From assembly GCF_015476235.1 (NCBI RefSeq), contig NZ_CP064338.1:434001-498000 (forward strand): 64,000 bases of DNA, read 5' to 3'. The notes below the pieces were generated by a model that made no database searches, was not told the DNA's origin, and saw only the letters and a list, made by a program, of their open reading frames with translations. The DNA is from Caldimonas thermodepolymerans (GTDB lineage: Bacteria > Pseudomonadota > Gammaproteobacteria > Burkholderiales > Burkholderiaceae_C). Made by a program: the position numbers and the translations under genes. Positions 18,074 to 27,638 of this stretch are shown in pieces; the stretch's first letter is position 1; each line of letters begins with the position of its first letter.

Positions 18074-19498
18074 ATGAAGAAGACGCTGCTTGCAGCCACC
18101 GCCGTGGTGGTTGCCCTGGGCGCTGCCTACGTCGGCAGCAGCCATTTCGTGGGTCGTCAGGTGCAGCAGCACCTGCGCGCGCAGACCGACCGGCTGACGA
18201 CCCAGATGCCGTTCATCAAGGTCACCGAGCAAGGCTACGAACGGGGCCTGTTCGCGTCGACCCGCACCGTGAGCGTGCAGCTCGGCTGCGACCGTGCCGG
18301 GGCCGCCCACCTGCCCGGCCGGCCGCCGGGGGCGCTGGAGTTCACGCTGCGCGACCGCATCCGCCACGGCCCGCTGCTCGAAGGCGGCACCTGGGGGGCG
18401 GCCTCGGTGCAGACCGAGCTGGTGCTGCCGCCGGCGCTGCAGTCGTTCGTGGTCCAGACCTTCAACGGGCAGCCCCCGCTGTCGATCCGTACGACGATCG
18501 GGTTCGACCGCCGGTACGACGCCCGCGTGGTCAGCCCGCGCGCCCGCCTCGAGGGCAAGCCCGGCCAGCAGGTGGTGTGGCAGGGCCTGCAGGGCCGCTT
18601 CACGGGCGGGGGTGACGACGGCGCGATCCACCAGGAGATCAGCATGCCGGGGCTGGAGATGTCCGACAGCGACCAGGGCGTGCGCATGGTGCTCAGCGAG
18701 CTGCACTGGAAGAACGACGGCCGGCTGCTGGGCGATTCGGCGTGGCTGATGGCCAGCGGCAGGACCGAAGGCCGGCTCGGGCTGGTCGAGATGAACCTGC
18801 CGCTGCCGATGCCCGGCGGCGGCGACGTGCGGCCCTTCCTCTTCGCGCTGACCGACCTGACGCTGGAGGCGGAGGGCGCGGCCGAGCAGGACCTGCTGCA
18901 CACCACCAGCCGCCTGCACGGCAGCGGCAGCCTCGACGGCGTCCGGCTCGACCGCATCGAGCTGGTCGCCTCGGTCAAGCGCGTGCACGCGCCGAGCTAC
19001 CAGCACCTGGTCGAGACGCTGATGCAGCAATCCTTCAGCTGCGAGGAAGACGAGGAGGCCGATCCCCTGGCACAGCTCGCCGCCCTGCAGTCCGACCTGA
19101 TGCAGCTGCTGCGGTACGACCCCGAGTACGCGGTCGAGAAGCTCGCCGTCGAATCGGGCGGACAGCGCGGCGAGGTCTCGTACGCCTTCGGCGTGCAGGG
19201 CGTCACCGAGGCCGACAAGGACCTGCCCCCGTTGCAGCTGCTGGCCACCCGCGCCCGCGCGCGCGCCGACGTGAGCCTGCCGGTGGCCTGGATCGCCCGG
19301 CTGCTCGACCAGCCGCAGCTGCGCGCCTCGGGCGCGGCGCCCGAGCCGGAGATGCTCGAGGTGCTGCTCGACCAGTTCGCCGACCAGGGCTACCTGGTGC
19401 GCCGGGGCGAGCACGTCACCGCCAGCGTGCGCTACGAGGCCGGCCGGCTGCTGCTCAACGGCCAGCCGCTGCCGATCGGCCGGTCGGCGCTGCGCTGA
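18074..19498 (+). CDS. DUF945 (YdgA-like) family protein
   Basis: A 474-residue exported protein with an N-terminal signal or anchor (residues 1-22, KKTLLAATAVVVALGAAYVG). It contains the DUF945 pattern TEQGYERGLFASTRTVSVQL near residues 55-75 and a long beta-rich body. Members are periplasmic or inner-membrane-anchored proteins of unknown function; E. coli YdgA is one. A GACGAGGGTC stretch before the ATG is a weak ribosome-binding site. It is a single-gene unit after the cca terminator. Confidence 0.88.
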   Translation: MKKTLLAATAVVVALGAAYVGSSHFVGRQVQQHLRAQTDRLTTQMPFIKVTEQGYERGLFASTRTVSVQLGCDRAGAAHLPGRPPGALEFTLRDRIRHGPLLEGGTWGAASVQTELVLPPALQSFVVQTFNGQPPLSIRTTIGFDRRYDARVVSPRARLEGKPGQQVVWQGLQGRFTGGGDDGAIHQEISMPGLEMSDSDQGVRMVLSELHWKNDGRLLGDSAWLMASGRTEGRLGLVEMNLPLPMPGGGDVRPFLFALTDLTLEAEGAAEQDLLHTTSRLHGSGSLDGVRLDRIELVASVKRVHAPSYQHLVETLMQQSFSCEEDEEADPLAQLAALQSDLMQLLRYDPEYAVEKLAVESGGQRGEVSYAFGVQGVTEADKDLPPLQLLATRARARADVSLPVAWIARLLDQPQLRASGAAPEPEMLEVLLDQFADQGYLVRRGEHVTASVRYEAGRLLLNGQPLPIGRSALR

Positions 19499-19670
19499 GC
19501 GGAACGGCCGTACGACGTTCCCCGTCGCGAGCCGGGGCGCTGCCCGGCTTCCTGGTGCCCGCCGCGCCCCGACACCCTGCGCTTGGCAGGGCCGGCGGCG
19601 CGGTGCGATGATGCCCGGCATCGGCCGGCCGTGGCGCCGGCCAGGGTCCGTCATGGCCCATGGGGGCAGC

Positions 19671-20051
19671 ATGAAGGCAGCACAGACCATCCGGCGGCTC
19701 GGCTTTCGCAAGTGGTACGAGCGCGAACTGATCCAGAGCCACCTCCACCTGGTGCTGCTGATCCTGGCAGCCGTCGGGCTGCTGGGCAGCCTGGAGGTCT
19801 ACGGATTCCAGGAGGTGGCGGGGGGCCGCCTGCTCGCGGTGGCCTGCGCGGCCGCCAGCGCGGCCATCGGGGTGTGGGCGCTGCGCCGCTACCTGTTCCT
19901 GCTGATGCGTGCGGAAAACGCCGCGCACCAGGCGGTCTGCCCGAGCTGCCAGGCCTATGCGCGCTGGACGTTGCTCGACGAGGACGACCCCGCCGGGCGC
20001 CTGTGCGTGCACTGCCGCGCCTGCCAGCACGACTGGCAGATCGAGCTCTAG
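19671..20051 (+). CDS. Small membrane protein with C-terminal zinc-ribbon-like cysteines
   Basis: A 126-residue protein with two hydrophobic helices at about residues 21-45 and 52-75. A cytosolic tail follows with two cysteine pairs, CPSC and CVHCRAC, spaced 24 residues apart like a zinc ribbon or rubredoxin-type knuckle. No family was recognised. The ATG at 19671 (preceded by GGGGGCAG) is preferred; an ATG at 19653 would add six residues. Placement next to DUF2905 and MidA genes gives no functional clue. Confidence 0.7.
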   Translation: MKAAQTIRRLGFRKWYERELIQSHLHLVLLILAAVGLLGSLEVYGFQEVAGGRLLAVACAAASAAIGVWALRRYLFLLMRAENAAHQAVCPSCQAYARWTLLDEDDPAGRLCVHCRACQHDWQIEL

Positions 20052-20059
20052 GCGCTCCC

Positions 20060-20254
20060 TCAGACGAACTTCGCGATCAGTGCCGCCAGCAGGCTCAGCA
20101 CGATGGTGCTGGCGATCGGCAGGTGCCACTCGCGCCCGCCGATGCGGAAGCGGAAGTCGCCCGGCAGCCGCCCCAGCCCGAGCTTCTCCAGCCAGGCGCG
20201 CAGGCCGCTGAACAGCACCAGCACCAGCACGATGACGACCAGCCAGCGCAGCAT
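20060..20254 (-). CDS. DUF2905 family small membrane protein
   Basis: A 64-residue protein with an N-terminal membrane helix (residues 3-19), the family core GRLPGDFRFRIGGREWHLPI, and a second helix reaching the C-terminus. This hairpin layout and the PGDF motif are typical of DUF2905, a widespread family of unknown function. The gene begins seven bases after the MidA-like gene ends, so the two are co-transcribed. Confidence 0.92.
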   Translation of the reverse strand: MLRWLVVIVLVLVLFSGLRAWLEKLGLGRLPGDFRFRIGGREWHLPIASTIVLSLLAALIAKFV

Positions 20255-20261
20255 CGTGTCC

Positions 20262-21404
20262 TCAGAGCGTGTGGGTGCGGTCGCCTGCGGCGAAGCCCAG
20301 TGCGTCGTCCAGTTCGGCGCCGCGGCAGAAGCCGATCACCTTGAACAGCTCGCCCATCTCGTGCTCGGCCACCAGCTTCTGCACCGCGGCCAGGTCGCGC
20401 AGCCGCGCCGCGTCCTGCGCCTCGGCCGGCGGCAGCAGCTCGAGCAGCCCGCAGTTGATCAGGAAGCGGCCCTGCGAGGTGTAGCCGATCACCTGCAGGC
20501 CGGCGTCCTGGCCCGCGAGCGCGATGCCGGTGAAGTTGACGTGCGCGGTGATGTCCTTCAGCCCCACGTCGACCAGCGGGTCCGGGTCGGCGCGGTGCGC
20601 GCGGTGGCACATCAGCGTGCCGCCGGTGCGCTGCGGGTGGTAGTACTCGGCCTCGGGGAAGCCGTAGTCGATGAAGAAGGCCGCGCCGCGCGTCAGCCGC
20701 TCGGCCAGCGTGCGGATGAAGGCCTCGGCCTGCGGGTGGACCTCGGTCGTGGTGCCGGGCACGAAGGGGCCCTCGACCGGCGGGCGCAGGGGGGTCGGTC
20801 GGTCCTCCCAGGCGAAGGCCTCGCCCTGCACGACCACGCCGCGCTCCAGCCACTGCGTGCCGTCCCAGTGCAGCAGCTGCACCGGCATCGCGTCCAGCAC
20901 CTCGTTGCCGACCACCACGCCGCGGATCTCCTCGGGCAGCCGGTCGTGCCAGTGCACGCGGTCGACGGCCTCGGGCGCGAGCCGGGCGATGGTCTCGCGC
21001 TGGCGCTCGCGCAGCGTGCCCGACAGGTCGACGATGTGGTAGCTGCTGCACGCGCTGCCCAGCGCGTTGAGCAGCTGCGCCGCCAGCGCGCCGGAGCCGG
21101 CGCCGAACTCCCACACCTGCGAGGTGCCGGTGGCGACCATGGCCTGGCGCAGCTGGCGCGACAGCGCCTGGCCGAACAGCGGGGTCAGCTCCGGGGCGGT
21201 GACGAAGTCGCTGCCCGAGCCGGGCAGGGCGCCGAACTTGCGGCTGTCGTTGGCGTAGTAGCCCAGTCCCGGGGCGTACAGGGCCAGCGCCATGTAACGG
21301 TCGAAGGGCAGCCAGCCGCCCGCCTCGGCGATCGCCTGGCAAATCTGCCCGCGCAACCCGGTCTGCGGGTCGGCCGGTACACTGACGGGTTCTTCGTGCT
21401 GCAT
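20262..21404 (-). CDS. SAM-dependent methyltransferase, MidA/NDUFAF7 family
   Basis: A 380-residue protein of the DUF185/MidA family. In mitochondria NDUFAF7 dimethylates an arginine of a complex I subunit; bacterial roles are unproven. The N-terminus has FDRYMALALYAPGLGYYAN, the SAM-binding site is VWEFGAGSGALAAQLL at about residues 94-109, and FFIDYGFPEAEYYHPQRTGG is the conserved mid-protein block. The ATG at 21404 was chosen by family start. Its start codon is only 18 bases from that of the divergent folM, so their promoters must overlap each other's coding sequence. Confidence 0.92.
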   Translation of the reverse strand: MQHEEPVSVPADPQTGLRGQICQAIAEAGGWLPFDRYMALALYAPGLGYYANDSRKFGALPGSGSDFVTAPELTPLFGQALSRQLRQAMVATGTSQVWEFGAGSGALAAQLLNALGSACSSYHIVDLSGTLRERQRETIARLAPEAVDRVHWHDRLPEEIRGVVVGNEVLDAMPVQLLHWDGTQWLERGVVVQGEAFAWEDRPTPLRPPVEGPFVPGTTTEVHPQAEAFIRTLAERLTRGAAFFIDYGFPEAEYYHPQRTGGTLMCHRAHRADPDPLVDVGLKDITAHVNFTGIALAGQDAGLQVIGYTSQGRFLINCGLLELLPPAEAQDAARLRDLAAVQKLVAEHEMGELFKVIGFCRGAELDDALGFAAGDRTHTL

Positions 21405-21422
21405 CGCTGCATTGTAGAAAGC

Positions 21423-22211
21423 ATGCCATCCCCCTCCCGTCCCGTCGTGCTCGTGACCGGCGCCGCCCGGCGGCTGGGGCGCGAGATCGCGCTCGAGCTG
21501 GCGCGCGGCGGCCATGACGTGGCCGTGCACTACCGGCACTCCGAGGCCGAGGCCGCCGGGTGCGTCGAGGCGCTGCGGGGGCAGGGCGTGCGGGCGGAGA
21601 TGTTCGCCGCCGACCTGGCCGACGAGGCCGCCTGCCGGGCGCTGCTGCCGGCGGTGGCGGCGTGCTTCGGGCGGGTCGATGCGGTGGTCAACAACGCCTC
21701 GCTGTTCGAGTTCGACGACGCCGGCAGCTTCTCCCATGCCGCGATGGAGCGCCACTGGCGCGCCAACACCGCCGCGCCGGTGCTGCTGGCGCAGGCGCTG
21801 CATGCGCACGTGAGCGCCCGCGGGGCCACCGGTTGCGTGGTCAACCTGCTGGACCAGAAGCTGTGGAACCCCAACCCGGACTACTTCTCGTACACGCTGT
21901 CCAAGGCCGCGCTGGAAGCGGCGACGACGCTGCTCGCCCAGGCGCTGGCCCCGGCGGTGCGGGTCGCGGGCGTGGCGCCCGGCGTGACGCTGGTCTCCGG
22001 GCCGATGAGCGAGGCGCAGTTCCGGGCGGCCCACCGCCTGACGCCGCTGCAGCGTTCGTCCACGCCGGCCGACGTGGCGCGCGCGGTGCGCTTCCTGATC
22101 GAATCGCCGGCCATCACCGGCACCACCCTGCTGGTCGACGGTGGCCAGCACCTGGCCGCGCAGCCGCGCGACGTGATGTTCCTGGCCGAGGCCGGAACCA
22201 AGGAAAACTGA
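21423..22211 (+). CDS. folM: Pteridine reductase-like SDR (FolM type)
   Basis: A 262-residue short-chain dehydrogenase. The TGAARRLG motif at residues 12-19 fits TGxxxRxG, which marks pteridine reductase/FolM proteins rather than general SDRs (TGxxxGxG). It also has VNNAS and the YTLSK catalytic YxxxK motif. FolM reduces dihydromonapterin and can weakly reduce dihydrofolate. It sits one base before folB, consistent with a tetrahydropterin/folate role. The ATG at 21423 gives full length. Confidence 0.9.
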   Translation: MPSPSRPVVLVTGAARRLGREIALELARGGHDVAVHYRHSEAEAAGCVEALRGQGVRAEMFAADLADEAACRALLPAVAACFGRVDAVVNNASLFEFDDAGSFSHAAMERHWRANTAAPVLLAQALHAHVSARGATGCVVNLLDQKLWNPNPDYFSYTLSKAALEAATTLLAQALAPAVRVAGVAPGVTLVSGPMSEAQFRAAHRLTPLQRSSTPADVARAVRFLIESPAITGTTLLVDGGQHLAAQPRDVMFLAEAGTKEN

Positions 22212-22212
22212 A

Positions 22213-22617
22213 ATGCATAGCCTGCTGAACCATCCGAGCCTGATCCACTGCAGGCGGCTGTTCCTGTCCAACTACGAGGTGTGGATCAACATCGGCGTGC
22301 ACGATTTCGAGAAGCGCGGCGAACAGCGCGTCCTGATCGACGTCGACCTCTACATCCCGCTGGCGTCGTCCACGCCCAAGGCCGACCGGCTCGAGGAAGT
22401 GGTGGACTACGACTTCATGCGCCGCAGCATCGCCGAGCGCGTCAAGCAGGGGCACATCCACCTGCAGGAGACGCTGTGCGACGACATCGCGCGCATGATG
22501 CTGGCGCACCCGCAGGTCAAGGCCGTGCGGGTCGCGACGCAGAAGCCCGACGTCTATCCCGACTGCGACGCCGTGGGTGTCGAGGTGTTCCACGTCAAGA
22601 CGGAGACGCAGCCATGA
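22213..22617 (+). CDS. folB: Dihydroneopterin aldolase
   Basis: A 134-residue enzyme of folate synthesis that cleaves dihydroneopterin to 6-hydroxymethyldihydropterin and glycolaldehyde. FolB-family stretches include the [17 protein letters not shown] segment with the substrate-binding Glu, VVDYDFMRR near the middle, and the late [11 protein letters not shown] strand with the catalytic lysine. It begins two bases after the folM stop and overlaps the ttcA start by ATGA. Confidence 0.93.
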   Translation: MHSLLNHPSLIHCRRLFLSNYEVWINIGVHDFEKRGEQRVLIDVDLYIPLASSTPKADRLEEVVDYDFMRRSIAERVKQGHIHLQETLCDDIARMMLAHPQVKAVRVATQKPDVYPDCDAVGVEVFHVKTETQP

Positions 22618-23558
22618 GCGCCGTGCTGCAGCCCCCCGGCAACGATCCGCAGGCCACGGCCGACGAGGCCGCCAAGGCCGCGAAGCTCGCGTTCGAGAAC
22701 CACAAGCTCGGCAAGCGCCTGCACCGCCTGGTCGGGCAGGCGATCGCCGACTACAACATGATCGAGCCGGGCGACAAGGTGATGGTGTGCCTGTCCGGCG
22801 GCAAGGATTCCTACTCGCTGCTGGACATCCTGCTGAACCTGCAGAAGCGCGCGCCGCTGCACTTCGACATCGTCGCGGTCAACCTGGACCAGAAGCAGCC
22901 CGGCTTCCCGGAGCACGTGCTGCCCGAGTACCTGAAGAGCCGCGGCGTGCCGTTCCACATCGAGGAGCAGGACACCTACTCGATCGTCAAGCGCGTGGTG
23001 CCCGAGGGCAAGACCATGTGCAGCCTGTGCTCGCGCCTGCGCCGCGGCGTGCTGTACCGCGTCGCCAGCGAGCTGGGCGCGACCAAGATCGCGCTGGGCC
23101 ACCACCGCGACGACATGCTGCAGACCTTCTTCCTCAACATGTTCTTCGGCGGCAAGCTCAAGGGCATGCCGCCGAAGCTGGTGAGCGACGACGGCAGGCA
23201 CGTGGTGATCCGGCCGCTGGCCTACGTCAACGAGGTCGACCTGGAGCGCTGGGCCGAATTCCGCCAGTTCCCGATCATCCCGTGCAGCCTGTGCGGCAGC
23301 CAGGAGAACCTGCAGCGCAAGCAGATCAAGGCCATGCTGCGCGAGTGGGACCGCAAGTACCCCGGGCGCATCAAGAACATGTTCACCGCGCTGCAGAACG
23401 TGGTGCCCTCGCACCTGATGGACCGGAACCTGTATCCCTTCACCAGCCTCCAACCGACCGGCACGCCGGATGCTGGAGGCGACAAGGCCTTCGACGACGA
23501 CGAGGACTGCATGACGCCGCCGGCCACGGCGGTCGTGCAGCTGAAGCTCGACGAATGA
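22614..23558 (+). CDS. ttcA: tRNA 2-thiocytidine(32) synthetase TtcA
   Basis: A 314-residue enzyme that thiolates cytidine 32 of certain tRNAs using ATP and an iron-sulfur cluster. The PP-loop SGGKDS is at residues 61-66. The [10 protein letters not shown] pair (about 137-146) and a later cysteine in [14 protein letters not shown] supply cluster ligands and a second CxxC. ALGHHRDD is a further conserved block. The start overlaps folB by ATGA, which indicates translational coupling. Confidence 0.97.
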   Translation: MSAVLQPPGNDPQATADEAAKAAKLAFENHKLGKRLHRLVGQAIADYNMIEPGDKVMVCLSGGKDSYSLLDILLNLQKRAPLHFDIVAVNLDQKQPGFPEHVLPEYLKSRGVPFHIEEQDTYSIVKRVVPEGKTMCSLCSRLRRGVLYRVASELGATKIALGHHRDDMLQTFFLNMFFGGKLKGMPPKLVSDDGRHVVIRPLAYVNEVDLERWAEFRQFPIIPCSLCGSQENLQRKQIKAMLREWDRKYPGRIKNMFTALQNVVPSHLMDRNLYPFTSLQPTGTPDAGGDKAFDDDEDCMTPPATAVVQLKLDE

Positions 23559-23579
23559 GCCTGCCCCTGGAGGTGTGAG

Positions 23580-24224
23580 ATGCCGTTCTGGAAAGCGCTG
23601 ACCGCGACCCTGCTGCTCGCCCTGCTGGCCGGCTGTTCGACCGTGCGGCTGGTCGAGAGCGACGTGCGCAGCTACACGCAATGGCCGGCCTCGCGCCAGC
23701 CCGGCACCTTCACCTTCGAGCGCCTGCCCTCGCAGCAGGCCAACGCCGAGGCGCAGGCGAAGATCGAACGCCTGGCGCTGCCCGCGCTGGAGAAGGCGGG
23801 CTTCCGCCTGGCCGAGCAGGGGCGCGGCGAGGTGACCATCCAGGTCGGCCTGGGCCAGACCTACTACGACCGCGCGCCCTGGGACGACCCCTACCCCTGG
23901 CACCCCTGGGGCGGCCTGTACTACGGGCGGGGCTTGCGGCCCGGCTGGGGCATGGGGCTGTCGTGGAGCATGCCCTCGCCGTACTACGTGTTCGACGCCG
24001 CGGTGCTGATCCGCGACGCGAAGACCCAGCAGGTCCTCTACGAAAGCCATGCCCGCCACGACGGGCGCTGGGCCGACGACCCGATCCGCGCCGCGCTGTT
24101 CGAGGCGGCGATGAAGGACTTCCCGCTGCCCGCCGTCAACCCGCGGCGCGTGCGCATCGAGATCCCGCGCGATGCGGGCAACGCCGCGGCGCCCGCCTCG
24201 GGCGCCAGTGCACCGGCGCCATGA
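23580..24224 (+). CDS. DUF4136 family lipoprotein
   Basis: A 214-residue protein with a lipoprotein signal: hydrophobic residues 8-17 and lipobox LLAGC (Cys19). The DUF4136 fold follows, recognised by [20 protein letters not shown], a G-rich aromatic patch ([17 protein letters not shown]) and [24 protein letters not shown]. Function is unknown; most members are outer-membrane lipoproteins. The alanine/proline-rich tail is probably disordered. It follows ttcA by 21 bases. Confidence 0.88.
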   Translation: MPFWKALTATLLLALLAGCSTVRLVESDVRSYTQWPASRQPGTFTFERLPSQQANAEAQAKIERLALPALEKAGFRLAEQGRGEVTIQVGLGQTYYDRAPWDDPYPWHPWGGLYYGRGLRPGWGMGLSWSMPSPYYVFDAAVLIRDAKTQQVLYESHARHDGRWADDPIRAALFEAAMKDFPLPAVNPRRVRIEIPRDAGNAAAPASGASAPAP

Positions 24225-24322
24225 CGCGCGCCGCAGGCACCGCAAGCAGGGGGAAGGCAGGGCGCGGCCGCGCGCCGATAATCCCGCGGTACGCACCAGA
24301 GATCCCTCCCCCAACACACAGC

Positions 24323-25708
24323 ATGGCACTCGACGTCGTCATCATGGCCGCGGGCAAGGGCACCCGCATGAAGTCCAACCGCCCCAAGGTCCTGCACACG
24401 CTGGGTGGCCGTGCGCTGCTGCAGCACGTGGTGCAGACCGCCACCGCGCTCGCGGCCGACCGCATCGTCGTGATCACCGGCCACGGCGCGGCGCAGGTGG
24501 AAGCGGCGGTGCAGGCGCCGGGCCTGCAGTTCGTGCGCCAGGAGCCGCAGCTCGGCACCGGGCATGCGGTGCAGCAGGCCGCACCGGCGCTGTCGCCCGA
24601 AGGCACCACGCTGATCCTCAACGGCGACGTGCCGCTGATCGCGCCCGAGACCGCGCGGGCACTGGTCGAAGCCTGCGGCGGCCAGCGCCTGGCGCTGCTG
24701 ACCATCGCGCTCGACGACCCGACCGGCTACGGCCGCATCCTGCGCCGCGGCGGCGCGCCCGACGGCGACGTGCTGGGCATCGTCGAGCACAAGGACGCCA
24801 CGCCCGAGCAGCGCGGCATCCGCGAGATCTACACCGGCATGATGGCCGTGCCCACCGCGCGGCTGAAGCAGTGGCTCGGCCGCCTGCGCAACGACAACGC
24901 CCAGGGCGAGTACTACCTGACCGACATCGTCGCGATGGCCGTGGCCGACGGCGTGCCGGTGGTGGCCGCGCACCCGCGCAGCGAGACCGAGGTGCTGGGC
25001 GTCAACAGCCCCTCGCAGCTGGCCGACCTGGAGCGCCGCTACCAGCGCCAGCAGGCCGAGCGCCTGATGGAAGCCGGCGTGCGACTGGCCGACCCGGCGC
25101 GCTTCGACCTGCGCGGCACGCTGGAATGCGGCATGGATGTCGAGATCGACGTCAACTGCGTCTTCGAAGGCCAGGTGGTGCTGGGCGACGGCGTGCGCAT
25201 CGGCGCCAACTGCGTGATCCGCAACGCGCGCATCGCCGCCGGCGCGGTGATCCATCCCTACACCCACATCGACGGCGAGAAGCTGGGTGTCGAGGTCGGC
25301 GAAGGCGCGCTGGTCGGCCCGTTCGCGCGGCTGCGCCCGGGCGCGGTGCTCGGCGCCGAGGTGCACATCGGCAACTTCGTCGAGGTGAAGAACTCCACGC
25401 TCGCGCGCGGGGCCAAGGCCAACCACCTGGCCTACCTCGGGGATGCGACGGTGGGCGAGCGCGTCAACTACGGCGCGGGCAGCATCACCGCCAACTACGA
25501 CGGCGCCAACAAGCACCGCACCGTGATCGGGGACGACGTGCACGTGGGCTCGAACTGCGTGCTGATCGCGCCGGTCACGATCGGCGCCGGCGCCACCATC
25601 GGCGGCGGCAGCACCATCAGCAAGGACGCGCCCGCCGGCCAGCTGACCGTGGCGCGCGCGCGCCAGGTCACCGTGCCGGGCTGGACGCGCCCGCGCAAGA
25701 AGGCATGA
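24323..25708 (+). CDS. glmU: Bifunctional UDP-GlcNAc pyrophosphorylase / glucosamine-1-phosphate N-acetyltransferase
   Basis: A 461-residue enzyme making UDP-GlcNAc, the precursor for peptidoglycan and lipopolysaccharide. The N-terminal uridylyltransferase domain has [10 protein letters not shown] (residues 8-17) followed by PKVLHTLGG, and NGDVPL. The C-terminal left-handed beta-helix acetyltransferase domain starts near residue 250, with repeated hexapeptides and the [10 protein letters not shown] catalytic region. The ATG at 24323 matches the family start. Its stop overlaps the start of the CWC-motif gene (ATGA). glmS lies 2.6 kb downstream, so two steps of the same pathway are close but not in one operon. 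Confidence 0.98.
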   Translation: MALDVVIMAAGKGTRMKSNRPKVLHTLGGRALLQHVVQTATALAADRIVVITGHGAAQVEAAVQAPGLQFVRQEPQLGTGHAVQQAAPALSPEGTTLILNGDVPLIAPETARALVEACGGQRLALLTIALDDPTGYGRILRRGGAPDGDVLGIVEHKDATPEQRGIREIYTGMMAVPTARLKQWLGRLRNDNAQGEYYLTDIVAMAVADGVPVVAAHPRSETEVLGVNSPSQLADLERRYQRQQAERLMEAGVRLADPARFDLRGTLECGMDVEIDVNCVFEGQVVLGDGVRIGANCVIRNARIAAGAVIHPYTHIDGEKLGVEVGEGALVGPFARLRPGAVLGAEVHIGNFVEVKNSTLARGAKANHLAYLGDATVGERVNYGAGSITANYDGANKHRTVIGDDVHVGSNCVLIAPVTIGAGATIGGGSTISKDAPAGQLTVARARQVTVPGWTRPRKKA

Positions 25709-25950
25709 CGACGCCGCCGGCCCCGCCCGACCCGGCGGCCTGCCCGCTGTGCGGCCGCCCCAATGCGTGCAGCATGGCGCCCGCGGCCGGCTGCGGCACC
25801 TCGGCCTGCGGCGACGGCGGCCCGTGCTGGTGCACCACGCTGAGCTTCCCGCCCGAGCTGCTGGCACGCGTCCCGCCCGAGGCGCGCGGCCGCGCCTGCA
25901 TCTGCCGGCACTGCGTCGAGGCCTGGAGCCGCACCGCCTCGTCCGGGTGA
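25705..25950 (+). CDS. Cysteine-rich CWC family protein
   Basis: An 81-residue protein with ten cysteines. It carries [10 protein letters not shown], the defining CWC motif (GPCWCTTL near residue 40) and [10 protein letters not shown], the pattern of the cysteine-rich CWC family, presumed metal-binding and of unknown function. Translation is coupled to glmU by an ATGA overlap. Confidence 0.88.
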   Translation: MTTPPAPPDPAACPLCGRPNACSMAPAAGCGTSACGDGGPCWCTTLSFPPELLARVPPEARGRACICRHCVEAWSRTASSG

Positions 25951-26137
25951 GCACGGCGCCTCCGGGGCGGCATGGCGGCCCCCTGTTGTAACGCCGCCTC
26001 CCCCATTCGGGTGAGGCGTGCGCGATCCGGTGCGCATTTGTTCACTCGCGCGCGGCCGCTCGCAGGAGGCCGCACGCCGGCCCGGCCGATTTGTACCAAG
26101 ATGTACGCTTTCCACACCTCGCACCTTGCGGCCTGAC

Positions 26138-27631
26138 ATGTCGAATCCTGCTCCCGCGCCGACCCCGCGGCCTTTGCCCGACGCGACGGGCGATGCCGCC
26201 GGACGGGCGGACATGCGTGCGCTGCTGTTGCTCGGCGGGCTGGTCTTCACCGCGGCCGTCCTGGGCACCTTGTCGCGTCCGCTCAACATGCTCGCCTCGT
26301 TCTGGCCTGCCAACGCGGTGATGCTGGGCATGATGGTGCGTTCGCAGCGCCTGGGATCCTCCGCGGTGGCCTGGAGCGTGGGGGCGCTGGCGCTCGTGAC
26401 GTCCGCGCTGCTGATGGGCGATGCGCCGCTGAAGGCACTGTGGCTGTCGGCGGCCAACCTGGCCGGGGTGCTCGCCGGGTGGCTCTACTTCCAGCGCGTG
26501 CCGCGCCGCGCGGCGCTGCTCGGCGACCAGCTGTCGCCGCTGTACCTGCTGTTCGGCTGCGTGGTCGCCGCCTTCGCCGCGGCGCTGGTGGCCTTCGCGA
26601 TGGGGCCGGTGCTGTTCGGCAGCGAGCCGCGTCGCACCTTCCTGATGTGGTTCACCAGCGAGTTCATGAACTACATGCTGATGCTGCCGGCCGTGCTGTG
26701 TGCACCGCGGTGGCCGGACTGGACCTGGCTGCGCTCGCCGCCGCGGGTGTCCTGCGTGAGCCTGGCGCCGGCGGCCGTGCTGGTCGCCTCCGAACTGCTG
26801 GCGCACCTGATGGGCGGGCCGGGCGCGCTGGGCTTCGGCGTGCCGGCGCTGCTGTGGTGCGCGCTGCGCTACCGCCTGTTCACGACCACGGTGCTGTGCC
26901 TGGTGGTCGGCACCGTGAAATCGGTGACGCTGTCGATGGGCATGATGGCCTACACCCCCGAGGTGATGGAGGAGGTGGCCTCGATGCGCGTCGCGCTGGC
27001 GCTGCTGTCGCTCGGTCCGCTCGCGGTGGCCTGTACCCAGACGCTGCGCAACGAACTGCTGGGCCGGCTGCAGCACGCGGCCACCTTCGATGCGCTGACC
27101 GGCGTGCTGTCGCGCGCGGCCTTCATCGAGCGCAGCGAACGCCTGCTGGCGCGCCCCGAGGCGTTCCCGGTGGCCGTGCTGATGCTGGACATCGACCACT
27201 TCAAGCAGATCAACGACCGGCACGGTCACGCCGTGGGCGACGACGTGCTGCGCGGCTTTGCCGAGCGCCTGCAGGCCAGGCTGCGGCCGAGCGACCTGTT
27301 CGGCCGGCTGGGCGGGGAGGAGTTCGCGATGGTGCTGCCCGGCATCTCGCGCGCCGAGGCGCAGTCCGTCGCGCAGCGCCTGTGCGAGGCCACCCGTGCG
27401 CAGCCCTTCGCGCTGTCGTCCGGCGAGGTCGGGCCCCTGCACGCCACGGTGAGCATCGGCATCGCCCACCAGGGCCGCCTGCTGCCCGAGCGCGCGGTCG
27501 ACGAGCTGCTGCGCCGCGCCGACGTGGCGCTGTATGTCGCGAAGCGCCAGGGCCGCGACCGTTGCGCGATGCACGGCGAGGAGACCGTGGACGACCCCGC
27601 CGGGGGCGCCGCGCCGGCAGCGGCCGGCTGA
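26138..27631 (+). CDS. Membrane diguanylate cyclase (MASE1-like sensor, GGDEF)
   Basis: A 497-residue protein. The N-terminal 300 residues hold about eight membrane segments with an FWPANA motif near the start, as in MASE1 sensor domains. The C-terminal GGDEF domain has the active-site GGEEF, the LDIDHFKQINDRHGH substrate block, and an RPSD inhibitory site exactly five residues before GGEEF. It should therefore make cyclic di-GMP with product feedback. The ATG at 26138 is preferred over upstream in-frame codons. What the membrane part senses is unknown. Confidence 0.93.
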   Translation: MSNPAPAPTPRPLPDATGDAAGRADMRALLLLGGLVFTAAVLGTLSRPLNMLASFWPANAVMLGMMVRSQRLGSSAVAWSVGALALVTSALLMGDAPLKALWLSAANLAGVLAGWLYFQRVPRRAALLGDQLSPLYLLFGCVVAAFAAALVAFAMGPVLFGSEPRRTFLMWFTSEFMNYMLMLPAVLCAPRWPDWTWLRSPPRVSCVSLAPAAVLVASELLAHLMGGPGALGFGVPALLWCALRYRLFTTTVLCLVVGTVKSVTLSMGMMAYTPEVMEEVASMRVALALLSLGPLAVACTQTLRNELLGRLQHAATFDALTGVLSRAAFIERSERLLARPEAFPVAVLMLDIDHFKQINDRHGHAVGDDVLRGFAERLQARLRPSDLFGRLGGEEFAMVLPGISRAEAQSVAQRLCEATRAQPFALSSGEVGPLHATVSIGIAHQGRLLPERAVDELLRRADVALYVAKRQGRDRCAMHGEETVDDPAGGAAPAAAG

Positions 27632-27638
27632 GCGGCCC

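Noticed and set aside
15139-18099. A 986-codon open frame on the minus strand over gst, the PEP-CTERM gene and cca
   Set aside because: It runs antisense to three genes with clear family motifs and has shadow-type composition. Only the separate frame at 15981-16490 on this strand is a real gene.
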